From Styela clava (Eukaryota; Chordata; Ascidiacea; Stolidobranchia; Styelidae): a DNA stretch of 64,000 nucleotides. Positions 21,901-34,200 of this stretch are shown piece by piece. The notes under the pieces were generated by a model. It had not been told where the DNA came from. It did not search any database and worked only from the letters and a program-made list of their open reading frames with translations. The stretch is from positions 7,936,001-8,000,000 of the forward strand of contig NC_135250.1 of the NCBI RefSeq assembly GCF_964204865.1, read 5' to 3'. Numbering within the stretch: position 1 is the first letter of the stretch; every line of letters begins with the position of its first letter. The translations under genes and the position numbers were made by a program.

Positions 21901-24800
21901 TTATTCACATATTCAAACTCATCGCACTATATATTTCGATCACAATTATACCTAGAAAGTCTTTCATACCTGTCTATTGTCGAAGAATGATTAGCTTTCG
22001 GTGTTCTCTGAAAACTTGAATATGAATCCACATTCTGATTGGAAAAGGTTGAAATCGGCGTGGGCGATAAATTTGCGGGAGACATAGCGTCCTTGAACGT
22101 CGACATACTGCCGCTAAAATAGTCGTAATTTGCTCCTCGTGCCGTCATATTTGGATCCACTGATTGTGACGTCATGTATTTCCGGCTTGGATATCCATCC
22201 ATTTCTGCTGATCCGTCAACGCTATGGTTGAGCTGAAAATTATTGAGATACGGATGGTAAATATGGCTGTACATATTCTCGGTTGATTATTCGATAATAC
22301 TGGAATGAAAAAATGACATGTTAAGATGTACTGTGACGACTCTAATTTAGATTTGCAAGTGCCATTCGGATGGATCGCGTCAAGAAAAATATGGAAATAT
22401 AAAGTAGGTAGAATAAATGATATGAACACGACTACGACAAATGTCAGCAAAATTCCAGCTAGTGTTACAAGAATTTTACCGAATGTAATATGATGGTGCG
22501 CGCTTCAATTACACCTATACGCAACAGATAAAATGGGGTTCCCGGGAAACTCAGATAGAATTGTATAGGAAATAAAAGTAATATCCTTAGCGAGCTTTCC
22601 CACCTCATGTTAAAATATTTGAAATAGATTGTTTTGCGGAGAACAGCGATTTATTCACAACAACAACAAACAAAACCCGAAACTCTTATCAGTGAAAACA
22701 ACAACAACTTTGCAAAGTGAACTATATCCACTTCGAGTCCAAATCAACAGAGAAAATTTATGTTATCTTTCTGGCAAGCAACCGATTTATCAATCACACC
22801 TTTATACGGTACTTGTAAAAACTCCGGAGCTCCAGAAGTGTGTGTACCAATATGGAGGTAACTAATTTTGTTCGCCTACTTTACATCAAGTTGTATAAAT
22901 GGACGGAAACTTATGGGCAGGGGGTATATTCAATTGGCTAACACAGACAGTCCCCGAACTCGTAATAGAACTAAAATAAGAAAAATCGGAATAAATTTAT
23001 GGTCTAACCCTAACCTGGTACACACCCTACGGGAGTACCAAAACTGCACCAGCAATCATTATGCCACCCACATCCGCTGCGCGCGAAAAATCACAAAACC
23101 CAGCGCGATTTAATTTAACGCCTTATACCAATTTAGACTCCGGTGACTCAACTGGCTTAAAATAAAAAGCATGAAATCACAGTTTAAAATTCCCTTGTAA
23201 ATTTAACTGAAAAAAATAATCCACTATTCTATTCGTTCGCGGTTTTCAATCAATATATATTAGATTTAGCCATCAGGTGCTTTTTGATGCTATGAGGTCT
23301 TTATTTACTTCAAGTATATTAGATTAAAATAAAAACACGCACCTGGGCGAAAAAGGAGCTCCACTGAAATAAGAGGAGTGACCGCCAGTAGATAGAGTAT
23401 TTGTTTTATTTGTTTTGAACCACCCTTTCTTCAAATTAAGCGTAGAGGACCATTAGGTGGGATCGATGTCTCGTTAATTTACTTGATCATAGCACTTATA
23501 AAGGTTGAAAACTTCGAAATAGATTTTTTATTTTTCCAGAAACTTCGTGACATAATGGTGTAACAGTTATTCACAGACCAGGATAAACACAAAGCACTTT
23601 TTATCGCATCCTGATATCAATTTTTTCATTATTTGTATCTTATTGACATGTTTATGACGTCATACTTGTAGAGATTGCACTTCAAGTGAAATTTAATTAA
23701 AATTGAATGACAAATATTTTTATTATTGCAACGGAAAGTATATTAAAACAATGTAAATTCGGATGTTAACAGATATTTAACGTACACCGTAATTCATAAT
23801 GACCGCACCTGACTATTCAAAAAACATTTATACCGGAGCATTGTTCTAAATCAGCTGACTTGGCCATATTTAAATCAAAACAACAGCGTTAGCCTACGAT
23901 GGATAATATCGTAGAGAGATATGTACTAATTACTTTTCTGATAAATACTCCTTTCATTTCGTTCCAAATGAGAGCCGTGGGTAGGCCTAAACTCAAAAAG
24001 ATAATAACTATATATCTATCTTGCATGGTCTATTGTAAAGTTAGTACAATATAACTTTTAAAGGAATTTCCTCTCTGACAAAACACAGACTTTAAGCTCC
24101 GTGATTCAGGAGTGCTTGGCAGCTCTGCGCTCGATTCTCGGCTCCCTCGAGACATACCGGGCGTTTTAGGAAAATAAGGTTGTACGTTAACCCTCTAATC
24201 ACCCTTCTAAATAGACGAAACGACAGCAATATCGAATTACACAATTTGAATTTTGGTCAGTTTTAGTCGGAGCGAAATCCCAATGGAAAATGGATTGTAT
24301 ACCATAATTTGGTATTTTGGATGTGTTGATATGTGATGTGTTTGATTAATTCACGCCAAAATAGAATTTATTTGTGAAGCCTGATTAGACACAAAATCAC
24401 AAGCCCGAAATAGTAGTTTCTATTCTAAATATACCATTGAAATACAATTAAGCAGTATCCTAATATTTCAGTCAGAGACTGCGCCATCGATAATCACGAC
24501 ATATATTCCAGATACTAATGTGCCAAAAACGCAATGAGATGCCAAGCAAGAAATCATTAAAAAGGATTTAGTACCGGTTGCGAAATTTCATCTTTGTCTC
24601 TTCTGTATTTGTGGTTGGATGATATAAAAGATATATTGCCGTAGAGGAAAGTAACATACACGGCTTTAAGATAAGCATATATATCATACCTCATTCGACT
24701 TCAGAGATGTAGTCCCGTCAGAAGTAGTCTTTAGTGAATCCGTATTCAATGGCTTAGGAGGCCTTTTGAAAGAGCTAAAATCACATGCCCTTGCGGCCAT
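12268..24800 (-). CDS. CILP-like type II membrane protein (TM, TSP1, CarboxypepD-reg, Ig, Cys-rich)
   Basis: Fourteen coding exons, 5' to 3': 24690-24800, 23343-23363, 21970-22232, 21042-21215, 18999-19321, 17237-17989, 16828-16854, 16238-16411, 14435-14557, 14141-14338, 13479-13647, 13296-13402, 12870-12940 and 12268-12555. All junctions have AG/GT and keep one frame for 933 residues. Residues 1-519 are polar, Ser/Asn/Tyr/Gly-rich and probably disordered and cytoplasmic. A TM helix lies at ~520-543, after KRPFCPRWQC. Outside come TSP1 (558-615), a carboxypeptidase-regulatory-like fold (616-722), an Ig domain (723-814) and a C-terminal Cys-rich part (815-933). That order is the one of the N-terminal half of CILP. 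Known CILPs are secreted matrix proteins with a further C-terminal half, absent here. Exon 3 has an alternative donor (end 21952), also in frame. Confidence 0.85.
13296..13647 (-). other. Ig-like domain (two exons)
   Basis: Exons 13479-13647 and 13296-13402 encode a C2-type Ig domain: VVLCCEAESEQPPSRYIWYK carries the B-strand Cys and core Trp, and DGGQYACEVQNEAG is the F-strand D-x-G-x-Y-x-C motif. A phase-2 intron splits the domain. The LCC doublet and the SRLDPSVYGY segment resemble the CILP Ig domain in particular. Confidence 0.82.
14141..14557 (-). other. CILP-type Cys motif plus carboxypeptidase-regulatory-like fold (two exons)
   Basis: Exons 14435-14557 and 14141-14338 read CDVGTLSKDCRRCTCEGHII, then GKITDEYENPLPGVKIYKGD, with GTNNDGKFQFEGVC later. 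A short Cys-rich entry followed by the G-x-V..G-x-PLPGV-x-I/V and T-x2-DG-x-F pattern of the carboxypeptidase regulatory beta-sandwich is what CILP carries just after its TSP1 repeat. No catalytic role is expected. Confidence 0.75.
14558..16237 (-). other. large intron between TSP1 and the next domain
   Basis: This ~1.7-kb intron contains the extra copy of the 59-bp repeat at its 5' side (16121-16179) and otherwise AT-rich sequence in which I recognise no gene or complete element. Confidence 0.55.
16121..16238. repeat. two-copy 59-bp tandem duplication across a splice donor
   Basis: Copies at 16121-16179 and 16180-16238 are nearly identical (start TTGGCATGGCATAGAGTAGG, end TTAGGTACC). On the minus strand the second contains the TSP1 exon donor G|GTACCTAAC. 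The first repeats that donor 59 bases into the intron. Confidence 0.85.
16238..16411 (-). other. TSP1 domain exon
   Basis: One phase 1-1 exon encodes a thrombospondin type 1 repeat: EWGSWRPWFQCSASCGEG, then NRTREC, CDSPSP, GGKEC and RTCN..ECPG. The six cysteines and the WxxW motif (a C-mannosylation signal in TSP1 repeats) are present, and NRT is a potential N-glycosylation site. Confidence 0.88.
17237..17989 (-). other. large exon: cytoplasmic tail plus TM helix of the CILP-like protein
   Basis: This 753-nt exon, the longest, encodes a Ser/Gly/Asn/Tyr-rich tail with basic patches (KGSFNPFKKDKTPTDP) and ends with RPFCPRWQC, a ~24-residue helix (IALTVAIGITVFLAIGLIVY...) and VWPSVLR. The basic residues before the helix predict N-in topology. 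Many Ser and Tyr make the tail a likely phosphorylation target (inference). Confidence 0.8.
22232..22299 (-). other. alternative 5' end of exon 3 with its own start codon
   Basis: Two acceptors serve exon 3. ttttcag before 22232 joins the microexon in frame. cattccag before 22299 leads after 25 bases to an ATG at 22274 that reads MYSHIYHPYLNNFQ straight into the common frame, while an in-frame TAA lies just upstream. This gives a second, shorter N terminus from another promoter or by spliced-leader trans-splicing. Confidence 0.5.
22935..23045. repeat. partial copy of the 11176-11393 foldback element
   Basis: The stretch GTCCCCGAACTCGTAATAGA followed by ACTAAAATAAG and CCTGGTACACACCC closely matches the right half of the foldback element downstream of the same gene, showing it is a dispersed family. 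Confidence 0.6.
23343..23363 (-). other. 21-nt microexon
   Basis: An acceptor (cctcttatttcag) and a donor (CAG|GTGCGTG) bracket exactly 21 bases encoding WSSFFAQ. It enters and leaves in phase 0, matching exon 1 and the acceptor at 22232, so its inclusion or skipping would keep the frame. Confidence 0.6.
24690..24800 (-). other. first coding exon of the CILP-like gene
   Basis: ATG at 24800 (gccATGG context) opens MAARACDFSSFKRPPKPLN and runs 37 codons to the donor GAG|GTATGA, ending in phase 0. There is no signal peptide, in keeping with a type II protein anchored by its later TM helix. Proline-flanked FKRPPKP could be an SH3-binding site (inference). The phase fits the following 21-nt microexon. 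Confidence 0.7.
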
Positions 24801-27800
24801 GGCAAAATATTCTTACTATGTTTCCTTTTTATTCTCGGTTTTATTTCACCCAAAAATCGTTATATTCTTTGGTAATCGTTTGTTATAAAATCACAGTGAA
24901 ATCGTATATATTATCTTTATTAAAATTAATCAGTTATCTGAAATGAAAATGGGAAGTTAGTTGACTATACATATTCTGGTGAAAATGAATTTTCAAAAAG
25001 TATAATTCTTTTTGGCTTTGAGTATTGTTACGCCCCGCTATTGCAGCTAGTCCAACTAATTGATTAACCAATCAGGCATTTACTATACATTTGAATATTC
25101 GTATATTTTAAAATTTCGTCAAAGTAATAGTCGAGATCTCTAGCCTGTCAAATACGATTATATTCAAACCACAGAAACATTACGATTACGACTATAATTG
25201 ATATTTTATGTAGAGTGAACCTGAGCGATACCAGCCGGAAAATAATCTATTGTGACAGCAAAGTTGAGATTTTTCGCTGTGGCGTATCTTAACAAATTTC
25301 AACAACGTAAAATATTTACTACAATGCCGATTGTCGCATGTATAGAACGTGTTACGCTACAAATTACCCGATAATCATGTTGAATTCTGCGTGCTGGTTG
25401 CGCATAAGAGGAAATTATTTTTGACCATGGTTGACTCATAGACTAGTCAATAGACTCGACTCAACTATAAATAATCAAAACTATTTCCTGTTCAAAAAGC
25501 TAACGTTATACAGAGATGTAATATATACATTTTTTAAATCTAACAAAATATTTACTTTCAAGTACTTTTCTAAGTACTACAGCTATATCGAACCTGCAAT
25601 TAAATACACGGTTTAAAATGTATCTAAAATATTCTCCCGTAAGCTGCGAATCTACGAATCACTTAAAAATAAATTAATATACCGTTTTTGTACTATATAT
25701 CACACATCCAATTAACCTAGATAACAGTTAAAGCCATGATGTACTTATCCCCCGTGGACACAATTGCGGCTGTGATAGCAATGTCTCTGAGGGACATTTG
25801 TTAACTGACCGTAATAGCCACTGGTCACTTTGTTTGTACGGCAAAAAGCAAATATACCACATGATATTATCCCTTACATAGTATAATTAAATAAAGCATT
25901 ATTGTTTGTTGAGTATATATATAGTTTATAATGTAGTTCATGATGCGTTTGTTTTCTGGTTGCAAAGGGTTAGTTTCAAATTGTACGAAAAACGTAAAAA
26001 AATGTCAAATCGTGAAAATGCACGCGGGATGTGTCGGTAAACCAACACCGAGGGCAAGCTGATGTGATCCAAAGACAATAGGACTTGGTGGGGTATTGAG
26101 CTCCAATCACAACACGCTAAGGAGATGACAAAAAGAAGCTCAAAACTTCCCACAATGCGGGCAAGAAGACAATTTCAAGGTCCGACAATTTACAATAGTC
26201 ATTGGGATATCGGATGACGAGTTAAGCTAGAACACAATTTTGGTTTGGTTTAGTTTGTGATCGAATTTTACATCGATGCAAAACAAAGAAAGGTCACACT
26301 GGGGGCCTAAAATTGACGTTTACAAAATTACGAAAAATAAAACAAGCCATTCACGTTGTTCGAAAATAATGAAGGAGAGTGGCTGCAAATTTAAAAGGAA
26401 GCTACGATTTTGCCTACTATTTATCCAATAAGAGAATTTGAAATTAATGTAAAATTAGTTCATGTATGAGAAATAGACGGGTAAAAAAGAAAAAACATCG
26501 TGCCATTACGACCTCCCAACAAATTTCGTTGTAACAAAGAGAGTAAAACGCATGATTTGTGAGCAGACTGTGTCAATAAAGCATTAAACTAATAAACCAA
26601 CCCCGTGCACATCCCTGAATAACAAACACGTAGCGTCATTCGAAAGGCTGAAATCATGCAAACCGCATTCCATCATTTATGTAAAGCAAATTGAATTGAA
26701 ATTAGAAATCCTCTAGCGCCATAACAAATTCTCTTATCGCATTTTTAATGTGGATTACATTACACGGTTAGGAGAGCGAGAAAGCGAGTTTATATTTTCC
26801 GCTTCATCAGACACAAGCCAGCTGGGAAAGTGACGACATCAAACTGCGAGGAGTATAAAGTTGTGTCGCGGGAGATTGACAAACTCGGGAAAATCACCCC
26901 CAGAGTCATCGCGATACGAACGTGAGAGGCCACCAAATTAGACAGCGGAAACGAAGGTTGGCTTATTCGGGTATTGTATATAACGATTGAGACCATATAA
27001 CCATCCCAACACCTAACAGTCGTGATACCCAATTATAGGCTGTTCATAGAAAAACTGTAACCTAATGCGTGATAAATTCATATGTGTCATCAGAATACAC
27101 ACGAATTCTCAGGAACAGTATTTTTCACGACATATGGTTGGCCAAATCATACAGATATAAGGTGATAAACTCAAGCAAGTGTCTGACTCATTTTCATATG
27201 AACAAAATGAAAGTTAATGATTTACATATCAAATAAAAAGCCTATATACGGGATGTATTTTCAAGTATGATTTGCATATTAAAATATTATTTTGTTTAGT
27301 AAGTCATTACTTGCCAGGTTGAACCACCGAAGGGACTCGAGACGCGCGAACCCATAATGAGTATCCCGTATTTTATTTTAATATTAGGGCTTCAATAAAA
27401 ATGTTACGACCGAACTGGATTTTTAATAAAATAATGCCTTATCAGGATAACAACGTTTGTCAAAAGTCTCGGTTGAAAAAACTGCAAAATTAACTACATT
27501 TTTCAGTAAACAAAACCTTAACGAATACGGCCGAAACGCGATCGGCAAACGGAGTCACCCTACCCTTGAACTCCGCCCTTTTCGGCGAATATAAATTCCA
27601 AATAGGATACTTATAAACATAATTACCTACAAATACTGTAATATACTATTAAATTTGAGGGTTTTTTTCATAGTGATATTCAGATTTACATAGGTGCATA
27701 TTCAATGGAACGAGCGTGACATTTGAAAACCATATAAATACACTAATGGCACCTACCTATTATCTTAGTAATCCGGGCAGATGAAACTGATAATTTTGTC

Positions 27801-30800
27801 TCAATTTTTATTCACGAAAAGCACGGAGTCAATAGTATTATCACATATAAACCAAAATGGCACATGGCAATATATTATTTTTTATTTAATAGCTGAATGA
27901 ATGGAACAATGGCGATCACCAACGTAATAAAAGCGAATTTAATTTTTCGCAAACGGAAATAAAATGATTTGAGTTCAAGAACTCGACTTAACCCGCTCAT
28001 CCGTTACCTTTTTGGCGAACTTCAACTCGGCTATATTCTGCGATAACGGGAGTCGCGAATAACAAATAGTCTATTTAAATCCTCCGTAGTCGTGCATCAG
28101 TTAGTGCTTGCGACAAGATTAGTACCAATTAAAAAAATATTTACTGTGGGGATGTAGGACTAATCCCTATTCCGGCCACATAAACTAGGCTAGGCTAACG
28201 TTGTATCACGCTGAGAATGTCAACAACACTCGACGCTCGTGGACAACAACGCTCTATTAACATAAACAAACATTACAAGTACGTGGATGTTTTAAAACGG
28301 TAAAACGAATACAATACGGGTAAAAATGTATAGTTGTAATGTATGTATAGTATACTAAATACATACTAATTTATATAGCTAAGTTAAGGCAAAGAACTGT
28401 CATTTGAACACGTACAACTCGAAAACCTGCATCTACTTTGTGTACGTATACTTACATACAAGTTCATTGTGTTCATTTACGTTACAGCAGGTAAAATAAC
28501 TGCCGCACTGCATAGAATCACATTCCCTTCTACATAATACATAAATATCATGATTTGCATTAAAATTAGTTCAAAACTTTGGTATTTGTTGGAAAACTAA
28601 GTGGGACATATTCCTGAGAATGTCACTACACTCAAGCTTTTCATGTTCTGCTATTATTGACCGAAAATGGAATACAGTACACTTTCAGCAGTAGTTAAAC
28701 AATGCCATCGAACTTCACACCTTCTTGGGGGAGAGTAACATACGCAGACGCTTACACAGGAAAGGCAGAAATTAGTACAGAGAGCCAACGAGCCAACTAG
28801 AAATCGAAATTCCGTCACTATAATTGACAGAAACAATTGCTATTATTGCCCAACTAATGAATTGAATCTGAAATCGCCCCCTGTCATTATCACGATTGTC
28901 ACTACTAAAGACATCAATCGTATAAGATCGATAACATGTAATTACGGCGCAATTGAACGGGCTTTCTAATTTGGTTATGAAGACAACGTTTTTATCACAG
29001 CGGGAATAAATCGCAACCCCGTCAAACGGAACGTGGTTAACTATGGGCCAATGATGAATAGCTCGAAGAAAAGAAAATTCTTTATGACGTATGGACCAAA
29101 ATGATAACTTATGAGTGGAAACGATTCTTGACACTTTCAATCCTAATTCCGGGGATCAAATGAAAACGAGACACGCCTACTACTGCCACACGCCATTGTT
29201 ATTTGTGACATCGACGGGCATGAACACTAAAATAAATTCGCAATTAAAAGATCGTACTGTAAATTTGACACCACAAACAAAGCAGTGACTGAATCACAGC
29301 AAAACTGCATTAAATGGCGGTTTATGGCTGGTCGTACAAGAGATTTTCCATCCTATATACAATTCTACAATCGAGATCCTTAAAATATCATTCGCCACAA
29401 TCATTAATAAACTGATATATTCATACCCACTTGTTTCTATTCAAATTTTAACATCGCCCTAATTAGCAAGTATGCATTACATGCTAGAATGACCTTGTCC
29501 TTGTTGACCTCTACTGCAAAACAACTTCGCGTCATAAACTAGCGTTCATTGCAAACATATTGCGCAAATAGGTCTGATAGCGAGCAAACACTCCCTTTGT
29601 TTAATTTAAGCTGGTCCAAGAGATAGCAAAATATATACAAGCAAGTATGGGATACGCTGTGTAAGCTTGAATATCTTTGGCAATATTCGACAAAGAATCA
29701 TTTTGGCAATGGTATACTATATATATGATAAAAAACGGACGTCTGTTCTAGTTTTTGTATCGCCAAAAAGAATAATATTGAGTCTCAGTGAAGAATAAAG
29801 GAGTAAATAAACAACTGAAAGCAGCAGTAAGGGCGATAACAATAGAATATCAGAAACACAACTATGAATCAACATCAAGCTCTTTTGTTTGATACAAATT
29901 CAAAATAAATGTCAACACCTTCAAATACTAAACTGAAAACCTCATTAAATTAGACGTTTGATATATATATATTCTAGTGTTGATCTTGAATTAGCATAAA
30001 ATGCTATTTCTTGAAGACTTCGTGCCATTTTGAATATGCCATATTAGATGTTAAAATGGGTAATCTATATTTTTGGAATATAGATTGACAAGTTTTGATT
30101 AATTTTTTAAAAGTTCAATTGTAGGTAGCACAGTTACTTACAGAGCAACTTTACTAAAATCCTAAAAGCTATTCAATAATTCTGTATTCTCGTATTTTAT
30201 TACACCACACTGTATTCTGATAAATTATCTTCTATCTTCCGTATAACCAACGTTAAGCATCGAATCTCGCCACCACACTCTCACACTAAAGCACTATATA
30301 TTATAATGAAGAAGACAAAAAGTAATCTGCAGATTCGCATCTTAACCTATTTTCGAATCCGATTATCTCGAGCGAACAAAACAAAATACATATTTATTCA
30401 ATCGAAGAATCTATATTACTGTGCCACAAACTTGTTTTGGTGGGGTTTCAAGATAGAACAATGAATATAAATGGTCGCTATGCTCGATTCAATAACAATC
30501 AAGATTGGCAACTGAATAGTTCTTCTCGCATCGAACATAACATACGATCTGGTATCCAAGGCTTAGCCTTATGCCAGTTCGATTACCAACCGTCGATACA
30601 AAATTAAAATAAAACGTATTTTTACAGCTATTTTTCAGAGACAATGACGCTTAAAGGGTACTTCAGCTTCCTAAAGTTTGAATCCTAACAAGCTATCCGT
30701 TTCCATAAGTACGTTGTTCAACAAGTTAAATCGTCCCAAAATGTGTTTTTATTTAAGTTGAAAATTTTAAAGGGAACCGCTATAAAAGCTTTGCGAGTTT

Positions 30801-31172
30801 CCTCTGCCTCAGGACTATTTAATATAATATATCAAGTACAAGTACAAGTTTTTGTGTTGAAACATAAGCAAATGGAAATTTTACATTTTCGCCGCTATTT
30901 AGATTAAAAATATTTCGGTAAAGTTTTGACTGACGAGTGGCGATAAAAACCTCTACGTCACAATTCCTTATAGATTTAAACTATGCAGCCTACGTTGTAA
31001 TCGAATATTCACTTTTGATTCGTACACTCTGGCTGCGTCCTTCTCCAAGCTCAATCCGTACTGGTTGATCCAAGTGATTGAAGCAAATCAGATTATGTTA
31101 CAAAATCATGAGATTTAATTAAGAATCAAGTTAAGCTCATTATTGTTTGTTTACTAACATCGTCTTCGTCAA
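24801..31172. other. 6.4-kb stretch with no supported gene
   Basis: This AT-rich DNA lies upstream of the CILP-like gene and should hold its promoter, but no TATA box or other element could be assigned with confidence. The longest ORFs (for example 28772-29140, minus, 122 codons) lack domain motifs, biased composition or splice context. No tRNA, rRNA or complete transposon was recognised. Confidence 0.5.
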
Positions 31173-31285
31173 CTACAAATCGCCTGGATCATAAGCTTCG
31201 TCAACTGGTCCTAGAACAACGGCTGTGTTGAAGTCGTTAGTATCGAAAAGTTCGGCTTCTAGGCTAAGCAGTTGCATTGGTATGT
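31173..31285 (-). CDS. candidate terminal coding exon, gene unknown
   Basis: After an acceptor (gaattttctag) the frame reads IPMQLLSLEAELFDTNDF, then GPVDEAYDPGDL and TAG, 36 residues. The acidic, non-repetitive composition and an ATTAAA shortly downstream look like a real 3' exon on the minus strand. I could not find the preceding exon (it must end in phase 1) and do not recognise the protein, so it could also be chance. Confidence 0.25.
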
Positions 31286-34200
31286 CTAGAAAATTCAGTT
31301 TCAAGTTTCAACCAATCCGCACAAACTCTCATGGGGCCTCATTCTAACTATCTGATGGCATATTACAACAGCTATGCATAAATATCATTTAGGCTTATCT
31401 TATCCGGAGCTATTACGAGTAAATCGTCAATTAGTGAACCCATTCGTTACAACTTTCGCTTCTTTGTCGCAGCTAACAAACAAAAAACTACAGACTTCGC
31501 AAGTTCCCGCTATTTCTGGACCGATTTATCTCACGTAACAGTGGGAGGTCCATCGTACGAAGTGTGAGAGGTTCTAACTTTTAAGAAAGCTTTTACCCGC
31601 ACAGTAGGCTGTAGCCGTCTCCCTCGTGACGGGACTCTCCAATAGAGAGTAAGAGAAGTAACCTTTTCGACGATTAAACGATATTTCAAAACTCAATACT
31701 CTCACTGAAAATCATAAAAAGCTTCATAAGATTGTTGCGAAATTATGACGTCATCCGCCTTGAATAGCGTGATACGATACGCAACCATCGGGATAATTCA
31801 TAAAAATTACTACACAATGAGTAACCTACAAACCGCATATTGTAACACCTGAAACGATGTCTTTCTGTTTGTGATTGCCGTAACTCATAAAAATTTAATT
31901 TTCGCCCTGCGGGCCCACTCAATCGTCCCTCAACTGCATACAAATAAAATACTGATTAATTTAATTTTCCACCACATGCTACCAACTAAATACATCAACA
32001 GCTTTGACAAATGTCAGCTGTGAATAATAAACTTAAATTAAAGGAAACGGGCGTATTTCATATATATGCAAAAAATAATCGTGCTCAAATCAATATTAGG
32101 TATCAATTTTTATATATTAAACGGATAAAGTTATATTTTGGCTACAAGGAAACTTTCTCCAATATTATTACGGTTGCGAGTATGTTATTCTTTTCACCCC
32201 CGGGGCAGTAAACTAAATTTCTCACGTATTTTATGCGAAAGTATCGTAATCCTGTATTATGGGTTGAAAACGCCAAAAAATGATAAATCAAATTTCTCAA
32301 TTTAATAAGAAAGTGATATATTTTACACATGGCCAAACTTGAAAATGTTTTTCCTAAAAACGATGTACTGCAAAACCTAATGAATGAAGCATGTTTTGCT
32401 GAAACTACCGATATTCGAAAGCACACATCCACACCGAAAAATAATTTGAGGTCAGATATAAAAGGAGAAAAACTCAAGAATCGATTGTTTCTTTAGCTGC
32501 CACGAAACGAGAAAAAAAAAATTAAAAAAAAAATACATGCATAATTATACTCTTCTTTACGGGATTAAGTCTTTAACCAAAACATCTGAATAACAATAGC
32601 TTCGAAATTGAGAAAACACATTTTGCGAAACATGCAAGCCATGCTGAAGCCAGGAAGATGTGTAAGAAAGATTATTTCGGCTTATGGCGAATTTGTCTCA
32701 ACACGACGTGGAAGCGGGAGACACTAATGCGAAAACAACAGTGCCGGTAGCAATTAGAATTGTACTGAAGTAGTAAGTCAGACTGCCGTCACATCACCCC
32801 AAACCATACAACAACAACCTGGTTCAGTCCAAACCCCTGCATATCCTCCAATACTATATTGACAGTGACATCTCAATTTGCTGACGTACAGCCTAACCAT
32901 TCTGAAACAAGTTCATTGATGTCCTATCTGAAAGAAAAGTTTAAAACGTGCTTCCCGTCGACATCAATAGCCCACACCTCTCGAAACTGGGCCTCGTGGG
33001 CGACGCCGTAACTAAAATAAACAAACGCCTTTGTGCAGTGATATAAAGAAGGTCGCGATGTGACAACGACTATTTACATTATTACTAACACGACGAAGTA
33101 TCTCCAATGCAAGAGGGCGACGAGATCGCTATCGCCACCGAATTAATAAGGAAACAGCGAGGTGAAGCCAGATCGCATTATAAATGCCTGATCTAACGGC
33201 GTTCAACTCCAGCCTAAAATATCTCAATGGACAGATAACGAACGTCAACGTTCCTGACCAAAGTGCTCCGTGTGACTTAATCGACGTATATGTACAGTTA
33301 CACATGGCGCAGACCAGACTAGTAAATCGTCAAATATGGAAGTGTATGTTTGTGTGAGTTTCGAGGTACTGCAGAAAATATGAGACCTATGTTGTGTACA
33401 TTTTTCGGATATTTATGCTTTTCGCATTTCTTATTTATTTACTGATGTTCATATTGTGAATCGAATCGCATCACTCTGGGCACACATGGTCTTTAAAATA
33501 AATTCGACGAAGTTATCGTGTGCAACCTCATTTTATCTTGACATAAACGAGATAACTATTAATGAGACGACATCATAATTATAAATATTTCAAAACGACG
33601 GTATCCAATATTTTTCCGAAGCCTGGCTTTTGTATATTTGGCAATGAAAATCCAAATTTATTTGATTAAAAACGTTAAAAACAAAAGCAAAGCATATTAT
33701 GAGGCTATGTTAGCTGCTTTCTGTTGGTTCAAGCATTTTGAATCATAACCCATGAAATATGAAACCGAGAGCAGGGTCTTTTGTAATTTGGATGCATCGA
33801 ATTGCAGCTATCAGAAATTCGCTTTTGATTACTTTGAAGAGATCGAATAAGCTCAATCATGAACGATTAAAAATCTTTATATTTATGCACAATTCATTAG
33901 TGGCTTAAGATAATTCAAACGCGAATAGAATATATCCCAGGGAACTTGTTTATGAACAGCTGCAATCAGGAGCATAAATATTCCGACAGTCGCGACGCCG
34001 ATGTTATGCACGCGCCTTGGCAGATTCGATGTTATGACTGGGCTTAAAATTAGCATCATATTATTGGGATTGTAAAGTTTGGACCGTCTATCTATCCTAT
34101 ACAATTGATGCGAGTTGCAGTCAGCGCTATACATGGGAAACATAGCAAAGATAGTGAATTCCATAAGAAAGAAGCCGTAAGAGGAAGAAGTTCAACCTCG

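Larger units (their letters stand above)
17990..24689 (-). other. introns of the 5' half of the CILP-like gene
   Basis: Introns of about 1.0 kb (17990-18998), 1.7 kb (19322-21041), 0.75 kb (21216-21969), 1.1 kb (22233-23342) and 1.3 kb (23364-24689) separate the tail exons. 22935-23045 holds a partial copy of the foldback element seen at 11176-11393. The others show no recognised gene. A stretch at 20265-20583 has overlapping open frames and a downstream AATAAA but no convincing splice structure. Confidence 0.5.

Noticed and set aside
24085-24175. tRNA-like words (GCTCGATTCTCGG after a possible A box), possible SINE head
   Set aside because: Box A and spacing are poor, no cloverleaf could be drawn and no second copy was seen.
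12268-24800. Teneurin as the identity of the type II membrane gene
   Set aside because: Teneurins share the N-in topology but have EGF, NHL and YD repeats; this ectodomain has TSP1, CarboxypepD-reg and Ig in CILP order.
28772-29140. 122-codon minus-strand ORF in the gene-poor stretch
   Set aside because: No domain motif, no coding-like composition, no splice partner; length is possible by chance in 6 kb.
32142-32477. 111-codon minus-strand ORF repeated at 43684-43902
   Set aside because: Shared only because the DNA block is duplicated; the second copy is truncated by indels, so no coding constraint is visible.
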